From assembly GCF_937876455.1 (NCBI RefSeq), contig NZ_CALFIG010000185.1, forward strand, positions 1-7,578: DNA of 7,578 nucleotides. Direction: 5' to 3'. Of this stretch, positions 1 through 5,901 are shown piece after piece. Made by a program: the position numbers and the translations under genes. The stretch comes from an uncultured Flavobacterium sp. Its GTDB lineage: Bacteria > Bacteroidota > Bacteroidia > Flavobacteriales > Flavobacteriaceae. The notes under the pieces were generated by a model. The model was not told the DNA's origin, made no database searches, and saw only the letters and a program-made list of their open reading frames with translations. The first letter of the stretch is position 1. Each line of letters opens with the position of its first letter.

Positions 1-47
1 ATATACGTTGATTGAAGAACGACTGTTCGGGTTAATCTTTTCTTTCT
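1..47. other. Possible left-end chimeric or rearranged segment
   Basis: The arginine decarboxylase frame loses resemblance to its family immediately after the glutamate codon at 48-50. The remaining outer bases encode RKKRLTRTVVLQSTY rather than the expected conserved PLP-domain start. The frame has no stop, but 15 open codons carry no weight. The segment matches nothing else I can find in the window. Because the right end of the window also looks joined to foreign DNA, an end-of-contig misassembly is plausible. Natural divergence of this decarboxylase cannot be ruled out by eye. Confidence 0.35.
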
Positions 48-164
48 TTCTACTAATTTCATTAAATCAATTCCATGAAATTGAAGTGCATCTTTGTTTA
101 ATGTAAATTCTTCTTGATGAAAATAAAATGTTTGATTAATTAAATCATAATATTTTGTATTCAT
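1..164 (-). CDS. speA: Arginine decarboxylase, N-terminal fragment (cut by window edge)
   Basis: The minus-strand frame opens with ATG at 164 and stays open to base 1 (54 codons). Residues 1-39, beginning MNTKYYDLINQTFYF and reaching FHGIDLMKLVE, resemble the start of flavobacterial biosynthetic arginine decarboxylase as I remember it. That is a PLP-dependent cytosolic enzyme converting arginine to agmatine for polyamine synthesis, normally over 400 residues long. None of the catalytic regions (PLP lysine, decarboxylase domain) lie in the window, so the call rests on the N-terminus alone. After residue 39 the family usually continues with a QYG-PLKFTYLP-like stretch. Here it reads RKKRLTRTVVLQ instead, which suggests that bases 1-47 are not the true continuation. 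I see no clear promoter box directly upstream, so it may be read together with the small ORF at 225-398. Confidence 0.55.
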   Translation of the reverse strand, partial: MNTKYYDLINQTFYFHQEEFTLNKDALQFHGIDLMKLVERKKRLTRTVVLQSTY

Positions 165-224
165 TTCTGTCTTTTTTGAGTTTGTAATTCAGTTTATTAT
201 TGGGGACTAAAACAAGTACCTTTC

Positions 225-398
225 TCAAACTCTAATATTGGCATAGATGATTAATAATTTTTCATTGTATGCTTTAGAAATCGTAAATAAATCTGCATCA
301 TAAGAATGAAATGATGTGTGGCAAGTACTCGTTTCTTTACAAGCACTTAATTTCACCTTTTTGTGAATAAAACTATAGATTTTAGTTACTATTTTCAT
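225..398 (-). CDS. Possible small protein upstream of speA, unknown function
   Basis: A 57-codon frame starts MKIVTKIYSFIHKKVKL and ends with TGA 60 bases before the speA start, on the same strand. It is lysine-rich and contains two cysteines (about residues 20 and 26), a SFHSYDADLF stretch and a moderately hydrophobic tail (LLIIYANIRV). There is no signal peptide or recognisable domain. Codon choice looks like that of the neighbouring genes. A good promoter box (TAAATTTG, 405-412) ends only seven bases before the ATG, so this ATG would lie at or next to the predicted transcription start. The longer version starting at 416 is unlikely because its start lies upstream of that box. It could be a real leaderless small protein, a leader peptide for speA, or simply the untranslated leader of speA. 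I do not recognise it. Confidence 0.35.
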   Translation of the reverse strand: MKIVTKIYSFIHKKVKLSACKETSTCHTSFHSYDADLFTISKAYNEKLLIIYANIRV

Positions 399-404
399 GG
401 GGTG

Positions 405-436
405 CAAATTTAACAAATATTATTACTTTTAAACAA
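405..436 (-). promoter_or_regulatory. Bacteroidota-type promoter for the small ORF and speA
   Basis: Read on the minus strand there is TTG (434-436), 21 bases, then TAAATTTG (405-412). This fits the TTG / TAnnTTTG promoter pattern described for Bacteroidota. Transcription would start near 398 and run through the small ORF into speA. The site lies just past the aroB stop at 453, so it would initiate a unit separate from aroB. Confidence 0.55.
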
Positions 437-452
437 TACTTTTTGTCAAAAA

Positions 453-1523
453 TTAGGATTTATAATAATCTGTAAATGCTTCATAAATAAGTGTATTATT
501 GACATTTTGATTGCTAATTGCCTTTCCAATTTTATTTAATAAAACAAATTGTATGGTTCCGTGCTCATTTTTTTTATCGTATTGCAAGAGTTGAATGATT
601 TTTTCAATATCATTTGCACTGAAATTAACGGGCTCAAATACATCTGATAAAAAATAGTTAATTTCTAAATATTCCTCTTTACTTAATAAGTTTAATTTCC
701 ATGAAATATAGCTTTCTAATATCATTCCAATAGCAATAGCTTCACCATGCAATAATTGTTTTGAAGTGTCTAGGTCGAGAAAGCAACTTTCGATGGCATG
801 ACCTAAAGTGTGTCCAAAATTTAATATTTTTCGTAATCCTTTTTCATACATATCTTCAGCAACCACATCGATTTTTAATTGAATAGATTGTTGAATAAGA
901 TGAGTTAAATCATTTGTAGATAAAGAACTTAAATCTTTTAATTTATTCCAATAGGCTTTATCTAAAATGAGTCCGTGTTTAAACATTTCTGCTAATCCCG
1001 AACGCATCTGCCTGCTGTCTAAAGTATGCAAAAACTCAGTATGAATAAGTATACATTTGGGAGGAACTATACAACCTACTTGATTTTTTAACGCTCCTAA
1101 GTCTATTCCATTTTTTCCACCTATTGCGGCATCAACCATAGCCAATAATGTTGTAGGCACATGAATAAAATCGATTCCTCTTTTAAATGTAGAAGCTACA
1201 AAACCGCCTAAATCTGTGAGTACACCACCACCTAGATTGATTAATATACTTTTCCTATCAGCACCTAATTCAATCATGACTTCCCATAATTCTACACATG
1301 TTTTTATGTTTTTTTGTTCTTCTCCCGCTTCAATTTCTATTATTTCAATTTCTACATCAGTAGCCAAATTACTTAAAAACAAAGGCAAACACTGTTCATT
1401 AGTATGATTATCAACTAAAATAAAAATCTTAGAATAGTTTGTTGGTGTAAGTAATTGTTGAAGATATTCATAACCATTTGAGTCAAAATATATTGCTGTG
1501 TTTATTGCATGTATTGCATCCAT
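453..1523 (-). CDS. aroB: 3-dehydroquinate synthase
   Basis: This cytosolic enzyme is the second step of the shikimate pathway: it turns DAHP into 3-dehydroquinate using NAD+ and a divalent metal. The 356-residue length is normal for the family. Visible signatures are the NAD-binding GGGVLTDLGG (98-107), the VPTTLLAMVDAAIGGKNGID block (122-141, with D131 and K137), SGLAEMFKHG (175-184), ILNFGHTLGHAIE (233-245) and LLHGEA (257-262). The metal ligands are E179, H242 and H259, and their spacing (63 and 17 residues) matches the E. coli enzyme as I recall it. Start: ATG at 1521-1523 gives MDAIHAINTAIYF, with no better in-frame alternative nearby. It is divergent from proline dehydrogenase with 77-92 bases between starts. 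No other aromatic-pathway gene is in the window, so it appears to be a lone cistron. Confidence 0.96.
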   Translation of the reverse strand: MDAIHAINTAIYFDSNGYEYLQQLLTPTNYSKIFILVDNHTNEQCLPLFLSNLATDVEIEIIEIEAGEEQKNIKTCVELWEVMIELGADRKSILINLGGGVLTDLGGFVASTFKRGIDFIHVPTTLLAMVDAAIGGKNGIDLGALKNQVGCIVPPKCILIHTEFLHTLDSRQMRSGLAEMFKHGLILDKAYWNKLKDLSSLSTNDLTHLIQQSIQLKIDVVAEDMYEKGLRKILNFGHTLGHAIESCFLDLDTSKQLLHGEAIAIGMILESYISWKLNLLSKEEYLEINYFLSDVFEPVNFSANDIEKIIQLLQYDKKNEHGTIQFVLLNKIGKAISNQNVNNTLIYEAFTDYYKS

Positions 1524-1542
1524 TGTTGTGTGATATAATGTA

Positions 1543-1550
1543 CAAAATAA
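1543..1550 (-). promoter_or_regulatory. Weak candidate promoter box for aroB
   Basis: On the minus strand the bases read TTATTTTG, one mismatch from TAnnTTTG, 19 bases upstream of the aroB ATG. That distance gives a short leader like those of other genes here. I found no convincing TTG element at the right distance, so this is only a candidate. Confidence 0.3.
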
Positions 1551-1584
1551 ATTAAAAATATTTAAATATCATTACTTCATTAAG

Positions 1585-1592
1585 TATATTTG
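1585..1592 (+). promoter_or_regulatory. Promoter box for proline dehydrogenase
   Basis: TATATTTG is a perfect TAnnTTTG box. It is followed by CATACCCA and then the ATG at 1601. The predicted start of transcription is about 1599. This favours translation from the second in-frame candidate at 1616, which leaves about 17 leader bases, over the ATG at 1601, which would be practically leaderless. No clear TTG element lies 17-23 bases upstream. Confidence 0.55.
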
Positions 1593-1615
1593 CATACCCA
1601 ATGAAAATCATGGTT

Positions 1616-2791
1616 ATGGAAAAAATATTTAATAATACTGAAAATGCTTTTGCGCTTAAATCTGATGCTGAATTAAATAGGGCTTATTTACTTTTCAAAA
1701 TGATTGGCAATCCTTCTTTAGTAAAGGTAGGAACGGCATTGACTAATTTTGCACTAGGCTTTCATTTACCTGTAGAAGGGGTTATTCGAAAAACAGTATT
1801 TGATCATTTTTGTGGAGGTATAAACGAGCAAGATTGCCTTAAAGTAGTAGATAGAATGTACGAAAAAGGGGTTTCTTCTGTATTAGATTATTCGGTTGAA
1901 GGAAAGGAAGAAGAAACGCAGTTTGATGCTGCATTAGTAATGACAATCAGAACTATAGATTTTGCGAATGAAAGTAAGACTATTCCGTTTGCAGTATTTA
2001 AACCTACTGGCTTTGGAAGAATTGATTTGTATGAAAAAGTGGGTACAAAAACGTCATTGACAGCTGTTGAACAAGAAGAGTGGGGTAGAGTGCGTGCACG
2101 ATTTCAAAAGGTTTGTCAATATGCATTTGATAAAGATGTGAAATTACTAATTGATGCTGAGGAGTCATGGATGCAAGATGCTGCCGATGAATTGGTTGAG
2201 GAAATGATGATGCAATTTAATAAAGAAAAAGCTCTTATTTTCAATACTTTACAAATGTATCGTTGGGATCGATTAGATTATTTAAAAGCGTTGCATGAAA
2301 GAGCTATTGCTAATCAATTTCATATAGGTATGAAACTAGTTCGTGGTGCTTATATGGAAAAAGAAGCACAACATGCTTTAGCAAAAGGCTATGCAAATCC
2401 AATTTGCGCTTCTAAACAAGCCACAGATGATAATTTTAACGCAGCTGTTGCTTATATGATGGAACATATAGCAACTATGGCAATATTTGTAGGAACCCAC
2501 AATGAAGAAAGTTCATACCTTGTTATGGAATTAATGACTAAAAAAGGATTATCTAAAAACGATTCTCGAATTTGGTTTGGTCAATTATATGGTATGAGTG
2601 ATAATATAAGTTACAATTTAGCAGCATATGGTTATAATATCGCTAAATATTTACCTTTTGGTCCTGTAAGAGATGTGATGCCTTACTTAATTAGAAGAGC
2701 ACAAGAGAATACTTCGGTTGCAGGACAAACGGGAAGGGAATTATCTTTAATTATTTCGGAAAGAGCAAGAAGAAAAAATAAAAAAGACTAA
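1616..2791 (+). CDS. Proline dehydrogenase (stand-alone PRODH)
   Basis: This FAD enzyme oxidises proline to pyrroline-5-carboxylate, the first step of proline catabolism, and passes electrons to the quinone pool. The product is 391 residues from ATG 1616 (MEKIFNNTENAFALKSD), the start I remember for flavobacterial homologues. ATG 1601 would add five residues. Numbered from 1616, the family marks are FKPTGFGR (128-135, lysine 129), LLIDAEESWMQ (177-187, aspartate 180), MKLVRGAYMEKE (239-250), a QLYGMSDN segment (323-330) and the substrate-gripping YLIRRAQENTS (357-367, arginines 360 and 361). It lacks a fused P5C dehydrogenase domain, so it is the monofunctional form rather than a PutA fusion, and no P5C dehydrogenase gene is nearby. 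The C-terminus is basic (RARRKNKKD). Its stop codon lies inside the terminator stem shared with the convergent small gene. Confidence 0.94.
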   Translation: MEKIFNNTENAFALKSDAELNRAYLLFKMIGNPSLVKVGTALTNFALGFHLPVEGVIRKTVFDHFCGGINEQDCLKVVDRMYEKGVSSVLDYSVEGKEEETQFDAALVMTIRTIDFANESKTIPFAVFKPTGFGRIDLYEKVGTKTSLTAVEQEEWGRVRARFQKVCQYAFDKDVKLLIDAEESWMQDAADELVEEMMMQFNKEKALIFNTLQMYRWDRLDYLKALHERAIANQFHIGMKLVRGAYMEKEAQHALAKGYANPICASKQATDDNFNAAVAYMMEHIATMAIFVGTHNEESSYLVMELMTKKGLSKNDSRIWFGQLYGMSDNISYNLAAYGYNIAKYLPFGPVRDVMPYLIRRAQENTSVAGQTGRELSLIISERARRKNKKD

Positions 2792-2814
2792 GAAAGTATC
2801 TTAGTCTTTTTTTT
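2780..2814. terminator. Bidirectional intrinsic terminator shared by PRODH and the small membrane protein gene
   Basis: GACTAAGA (2786-2793) and TCTTAGTC (2799-2806) form a perfect 8-bp stem with a 5-base loop (AAGTA). The stem is extended by A-run/T-run pairing (2780-2785 with 2807-2812) and followed by eight T residues on the plus strand. The A-rich left flank gives a T-rich tail on the minus strand, so it can stop transcription both ways. Both convergent stop codons (2789-2791 plus, 2801-2803 minus) lie in the stem. Confidence 0.85.
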
Positions 2815-2935
2815 CGTTATTATTCATCATAAAAAAAACAGCCGCAAGAAGCGCAATTATCACTAACGAAAAAACGCCAATCATTATAATAGCACCATTG
2901 TTCCAAGAATAAAGAGGCAAAATTAAATTTAGCAT
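2801..2935 (-). CDS. Small single-pass membrane protein, unknown function (44 aa)
   Basis: A 44-codon frame runs from ATG at 2935 to TAA at 2801. It starts MLNLILPLYSWNNGAIIM, has one strongly hydrophobic segment at about residues 15-37, and ends in a charged NNNEKKD tail. This gives a short N-terminal head, one transmembrane helix and a hydrophilic C-terminus. It lacks a lipobox and a classical signal cleavage site, so it is probably an inner-membrane protein. Support for a real gene comes from a perfect promoter box (2959-2966) at the right distance, a dedicated terminator at its end, and a clean amphipathic layout. Similar tiny proteins with an LPLYSW.NGAIIMIGVF-like start seem familiar from Flavobacterium genomes, but I cannot name a family. 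It lies downstream of mutS2 on the same strand, 72 bases away. Confidence 0.7.
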   Translation of the reverse strand: MLNLILPLYSWNNGAIIMIGVFSLVIIALLAAVFFMMNNNEKKD

Positions 2936-2958
2936 AATATTTATTTTTAATAATCAGT

Positions 2959-2966
2959 CAAAAATA
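2959..2966 (-). promoter_or_regulatory. Promoter box for the 44-aa membrane protein
   Basis: The minus strand reads TATTTTTG, a perfect TAnnTTTG match, 23 bases before the ATG at 2935. Transcription from about 2952 would give a leader of roughly 16 bases. The small gene can therefore be expressed independently of mutS2. Confidence 0.5.
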
Positions 2967-3007
2967 AACAAATTAATTAGCTGAAAACATGATAATTATC
3001 AAGTTTA

Positions 3008-5176
3008 TTACAAAGCCTGAACCCACTCTAATTCTTCTAAAGCTACTTTTGAGGTAAAAATACCATAATTTACAGTTGCTTTGTTTTTTTCAATTTTATC
3101 AATGGTTCCAATAGATTTTCCGTCTTTCATGCGCACTCTGTCACCAATTTTCAAAGTTACCTTTGGTTTATTTTCTTCTTCTTTTAAAGCTTTCAGTTTT
3201 TGAACTTTTTTATCTTTTCGTATGGCTTCAACTTTAACGGTAACTTCCTTAACCATTTCTTTTTCAATAACTTCCTTTTGCTTTTTTTCTTTGGCTGATA
3301 TTTTTTTTCGTTTTGAATTTTCAATTTCAACCATTTTTAAAAAATCACCAATTAACGTTTTTTTGTCTTTATTGTTAAAATATTTTTCTGAAATATCATC
3401 TATTTTTTGACCAATATAAATTAAGCGTTGATTCGCATCATATAATTCTTGATAACGCTCTAATTTTTCTTGAATTTTGGCATTAATTTTTTCCATTTTT
3501 TGACCCTCTTCTCTTGCTTTTGATTCTTCTTCTTTGAGTGTCAATGCTGTTTTTTCCATTTTAGAACGTTCTTTTTGTAACGTAGCAATGGTTTTATCAA
3601 AACGCACTTTAGTATTCTCAATTTTCTTTTTAGCTCTGTTAATTAGTCCGTAAGGGATGCCGTTTTTTTGAGCTACCTCAAATGTAAATGAACTTCCAGG
3701 TTGTCCCAGATGCAGTTTAAACATTGGTTCCAGAGATTTTTCATCAAACAACATATTTGCATTGCTTGCGAAAGGAAGTTCGTTTGCTAATATTTTTAAA
3801 TTCGTATAATGCGTGGTAATAATTCCGAATGCCTCTCTATGATAAAACTCTTCTAAAAAAGTTTCCGCTAAGGCACCACCTAATTCTGGATCTGAGCCTG
3901 TTCCAAATTCATCAATAAGAAATAACGTTTTTGAATTACACTTCTTTAAGAAATAATTCATGTTTTTTAGCCGGTAACTATATGTACTCAAATGGTTTTC
4001 TATCGATTGATTGTCTCCAATATCTGTTAAAATTCGATCAAACAAAAATGTTTCACTTCTTTCATGTACTGGAATTAACATTCCGCATTGTAGCATTAGT
4101 TGTAACAAACCGATAGTTTTTAATGAAATGGTTTTTCCTCCCGCATTTGGTCCAGAAATAACTATTATTCTATTAGTATTGGTTAATTCAATGGTTTGTG
4201 GAAAAGTGGCTCTTCCTTCCGCTTTATTTGTACTATATAGAATGGGATGATAGGCTTCTCTAAAAAACAACCGTTTTTCGGTATTGATTTTAGGTAAAAC
4301 ACCCTGAATGTTTTTCGCATATTTTGCCTTAGCAGCTATTACATCTATATCGGTTAGAAAATCTTGATATTGACTAAGTAAAGGAGTGTAGGGTCTTAAT
4401 TGCGCACTTAGTCGTCGTAAAATTTTAATAATTTCCTCACGCTCTTCATATTCTAAATTATTTAATTCTCTAGAATATTTTAAGGTTGCTTCAGGTTCAA
4501 TATAAGCAATACTTCCTGTTTTGGAATTACCTAAAATAGTGCCTTTTACTTTTTTACGATACATAGCTGAAACAGCTAAAACTCTTTTGTTATCTACTAT
4601 TGTTTCTCTAATTTCGTCTAAATAACCTAACGCGTTATAGTGAGACAAAGCCATGCCAAAACTTTGATTGATTTTTCCTCGAACTAATTGGATTGATCTT
4701 CTAATATTCACTAAATCAGGTGATGCATCGTTTTTTATTTCACCATATTTATCTATTACTTCGTCAATTGCTCTAGAAATAGCAGTTGTAAATTCGATTT
4801 GACTAGATTTTTCAAATAAATTTGGGTAATAGTCTTTAAATTTTTTAAGGAAAAGTAAATATTGATTAGTGGTTAAGCTTAAATGGCTGATTTTTCGAAT
4901 ACTTTGTAATTCTAAAAAACTATCTTCAATTGCCAGTAATTTAATATCCGTAGTAAGTGTTTCAAATCCGTGGTTTGGAAGTGCATTATTGTTTGAAAAA
5001 GACGCTAAATATTCATTAGTATAGGCTAATTCGGAAAAAAGTGTTTCTTTTTGTTTGATGGGTTCAATTGCCATTGCCTTTTCATATCCTAATTCCGTAT
5101 TGCATTTTTCAGCAATAGTTACTAGAATGGTTTGAAATTCTAAATCTTTTAATGTTTTTTCGGTTATAGCAATCAT
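3008..5176 (-). CDS. mutS2: MutS2-family ATPase without the Smr domain
   Basis: This is a cytosolic ABC-type ATPase of the MutS family, 722 residues. In order: helical core/clamp region (about 1-300), Walker A GPNAGGKT (342-349), signature segment NQSIENHLSTYS (389-400), Walker B TLFLIDEFGTGSD (417-429) and the switch histidine in IITTHY (452-457). A long Lys/Glu-rich coiled coil follows (about 515-665), then a KOW/SH3-like end (IGDRVRMKDGKSIGTID, about 677-693, to 722). There is no mismatch-recognition domain, which separates it from MutS1. The Smr endonuclease domain that ends typical MutS2 (about 785 residues in Bacillus) is absent: no LDLRG or HG.G.G motif occurs and the stop follows the KOW-like part directly. 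MutS2 has been linked to suppressing recombination and, in B. subtilis, to splitting collided ribosomes. The Smr-less form would keep only the ATPase roles. It is divergent from ung. Confidence 0.9.
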   Translation of the reverse strand: MIAITEKTLKDLEFQTILVTIAEKCNTELGYEKAMAIEPIKQKETLFSELAYTNEYLASFSNNNALPNHGFETLTTDIKLLAIEDSFLELQSIRKISHLSLTTNQYLLFLKKFKDYYPNLFEKSSQIEFTTAISRAIDEVIDKYGEIKNDASPDLVNIRRSIQLVRGKINQSFGMALSHYNALGYLDEIRETIVDNKRVLAVSAMYRKKVKGTILGNSKTGSIAYIEPEATLKYSRELNNLEYEEREEIIKILRRLSAQLRPYTPLLSQYQDFLTDIDVIAAKAKYAKNIQGVLPKINTEKRLFFREAYHPILYSTNKAEGRATFPQTIELTNTNRIIVISGPNAGGKTISLKTIGLLQLMLQCGMLIPVHERSETFLFDRILTDIGDNQSIENHLSTYSYRLKNMNYFLKKCNSKTLFLIDEFGTGSDPELGGALAETFLEEFYHREAFGIITTHYTNLKILANELPFASNANMLFDEKSLEPMFKLHLGQPGSSFTFEVAQKNGIPYGLINRAKKKIENTKVRFDKTIATLQKERSKMEKTALTLKEEESKAREEGQKMEKINAKIQEKLERYQELYDANQRLIYIGQKIDDISEKYFNNKDKKTLIGDFLKMVEIENSKRKKISAKEKKQKEVIEKEMVKEVTVKVEAIRKDKKVQKLKALKEEENKPKVTLKIGDRVRMKDGKSIGTIDKIEKNKATVNYGIFTSKVALEELEWVQAL

Positions 5177-5195
5177 TTTTTATTTTAAAAGCTAA

Positions 5196-5203
5196 CAAAT
5201 TTA
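5196..5203 (-). promoter_or_regulatory. Promoter box for mutS2
   Basis: The minus strand reads TAAATTTG, a perfect TAnnTTTG box, ending 20 bases before the mutS2 ATG at 5176. It gives a leader of about 13 bases. No clear TTG element is visible upstream, and that space is occupied by the opposing ung box. Confidence 0.5.
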
Positions 5204-5223
5204 CAAAGTAATTATCTTTGTAA
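5201..5223. repeat. Perfect inverted repeat between mutS2 and ung
   Basis: TTACAAAG (5201-5208) and CTTTGTAA (5216-5223) are exact reverse complements separated by seven bases (TAATTAT). The right arm contains most of the ung promoter box and the left arm touches the mutS2 box. It could be an operator for a dimeric regulator. It could also be simply the two TTTG promoter boxes facing away from each other. Confidence 0.6.
5213..5220 (+). promoter_or_regulatory. Promoter box for ung
   Basis: TATCTTTG is a perfect TAnnTTTG match, 15 bases before the ung ATG at 5236. The predicted leader is about nine bases. The box is only nine bases from the opposing mutS2 box. Confidence 0.5.
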
Positions 5224-5235
5224 AAAATATATTTC

Positions 5236-5901
5236 ATGGAAGTCCCATTAAATGCGTCTTGGAAGCAACTTTTACAAGCAGAATTTGAAAAACCTTATTT
5301 TGAAAAATTAATGACATTCATACTGGTGGAATATACTCATAACAGATGTTATCCGCCTAAAGAATTGATTTTTTCCGCCTTAAATAATTGTAATTTTGAG
5401 GATATAAAGATTGTCATTTTAGGACAAGATCCTTATCATGGTTTAGGTCAAGCAAATGGATTGTGTTTTTCTGTTAATGATGGCATTTCATTTCCTCCAT
5501 CATTAGTCAATATATTTAAAGAATTAGAAGCTGATTTAACTATTCCAATAGCTATTTCAGGAAATTTAGAACGTTGGGCAAAACAAGGCATATTAATGCT
5601 AAATACAACATTGACGGTTAGGGAAGGAGAAGCAGGTAGTCATCAAAACAAAGGCTGGGAAGAATTTACAGATGCAATCATCAAGAAAATAAATGATGAA
5701 AAAAAAGGAGTTATCTTTTTGCTTTGGGGAGGTTTTGCCAAAAGGAAAGGCGCTTATATAAATAAAGAAAAACACCTTGTGTTAGAAAGTGGTCATCCTT
5801 CGCCATTAAGTGCAAACAGAGGATTGTGGTTTGGTAATAAACATTTTAGTAAATCGAATTCGTATTTAGTAAAAACAAAAAGAAAACCTATAGATTGGTA
5901 A
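5236..5901 (+). CDS. ung: Uracil-DNA glycosylase, family 1
   Basis: This enzyme removes uracil from DNA by cutting the N-glycosidic bond, the first step of base excision repair. The 221 residues match the usual bacterial size and all hallmark motifs are intact. They are GQDPYHG (63-69, catalytic D65, thymine-excluding Y67), CFSV (77-80, base-stacking F78), FPPSLVNI (86-93), MLNTTLTVR (121-129, uracil-reading N123) and the DNA-intercalation loop HPSPLSANRG (187-196, catalytic H187). N123 and H187 fall at the same numbers as in E. coli Ung. The conserved PIDW near the end (218-221) is immediately followed by the stop, so the protein lacks the longer tail seen in some species. The start at 5236 follows a promoter box at a fitting distance. 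The last 14 bases overlap the convergent binding-protein gene. Confidence 0.97.
   Translation: MEVPLNASWKQLLQAEFEKPYFEKLMTFILVEYTHNRCYPPKELIFSALNNCNFEDIKIVILGQDPYHGLGQANGLCFSVNDGISFPPSLVNIFKELEADLTIPIAISGNLERWAKQGILMLNTTLTVREGEAGSHQNKGWEEFTDAIIKKINDEKKGVIFLLWGGFAKRKGAYINKEKHLVLESGHPSPLSANRGLWFGNKHFSKSNSYLVKTKRKPIDW

Noticed and set aside
399..416. Upstream start at 416 for the small ORF
   Set aside because: It lies upstream of the TAAATTTG box and would not be in the transcript starting near 398.
439..451. TTTTTGTCAAAAA inverted repeat past the aroB stop as a terminator
   Set aside because: The arms are separated by a single base, so no normal hairpin loop can form, and no T tract follows on the minus strand.
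1216..1407. Plus-strand ORF inside aroB
   Set aside because: It is an antisense shadow of the conserved aroB coding region, with low-complexity Ser/Ile-rich content and no promoter.
1558..1569. ATATTTAAATAT palindrome between aroB and proline dehydrogenase
   Set aside because: Pure A/T palindromes of this size are expected by chance in such an AT-rich spacer.
2990..3001. TGATAATTATCA palindrome just past the mutS2 stop
   Set aside because: A 12-base palindrome could only make a 4-bp AT-rich stem and has no clear T tract, so it is too weak to call a terminator.
4011..4250. Plus-strand ORF of 79 codons inside mutS2
   Set aside because: It is opposite the conserved Walker A and signature region of MutS2, whose codon constraint explains the open frame.
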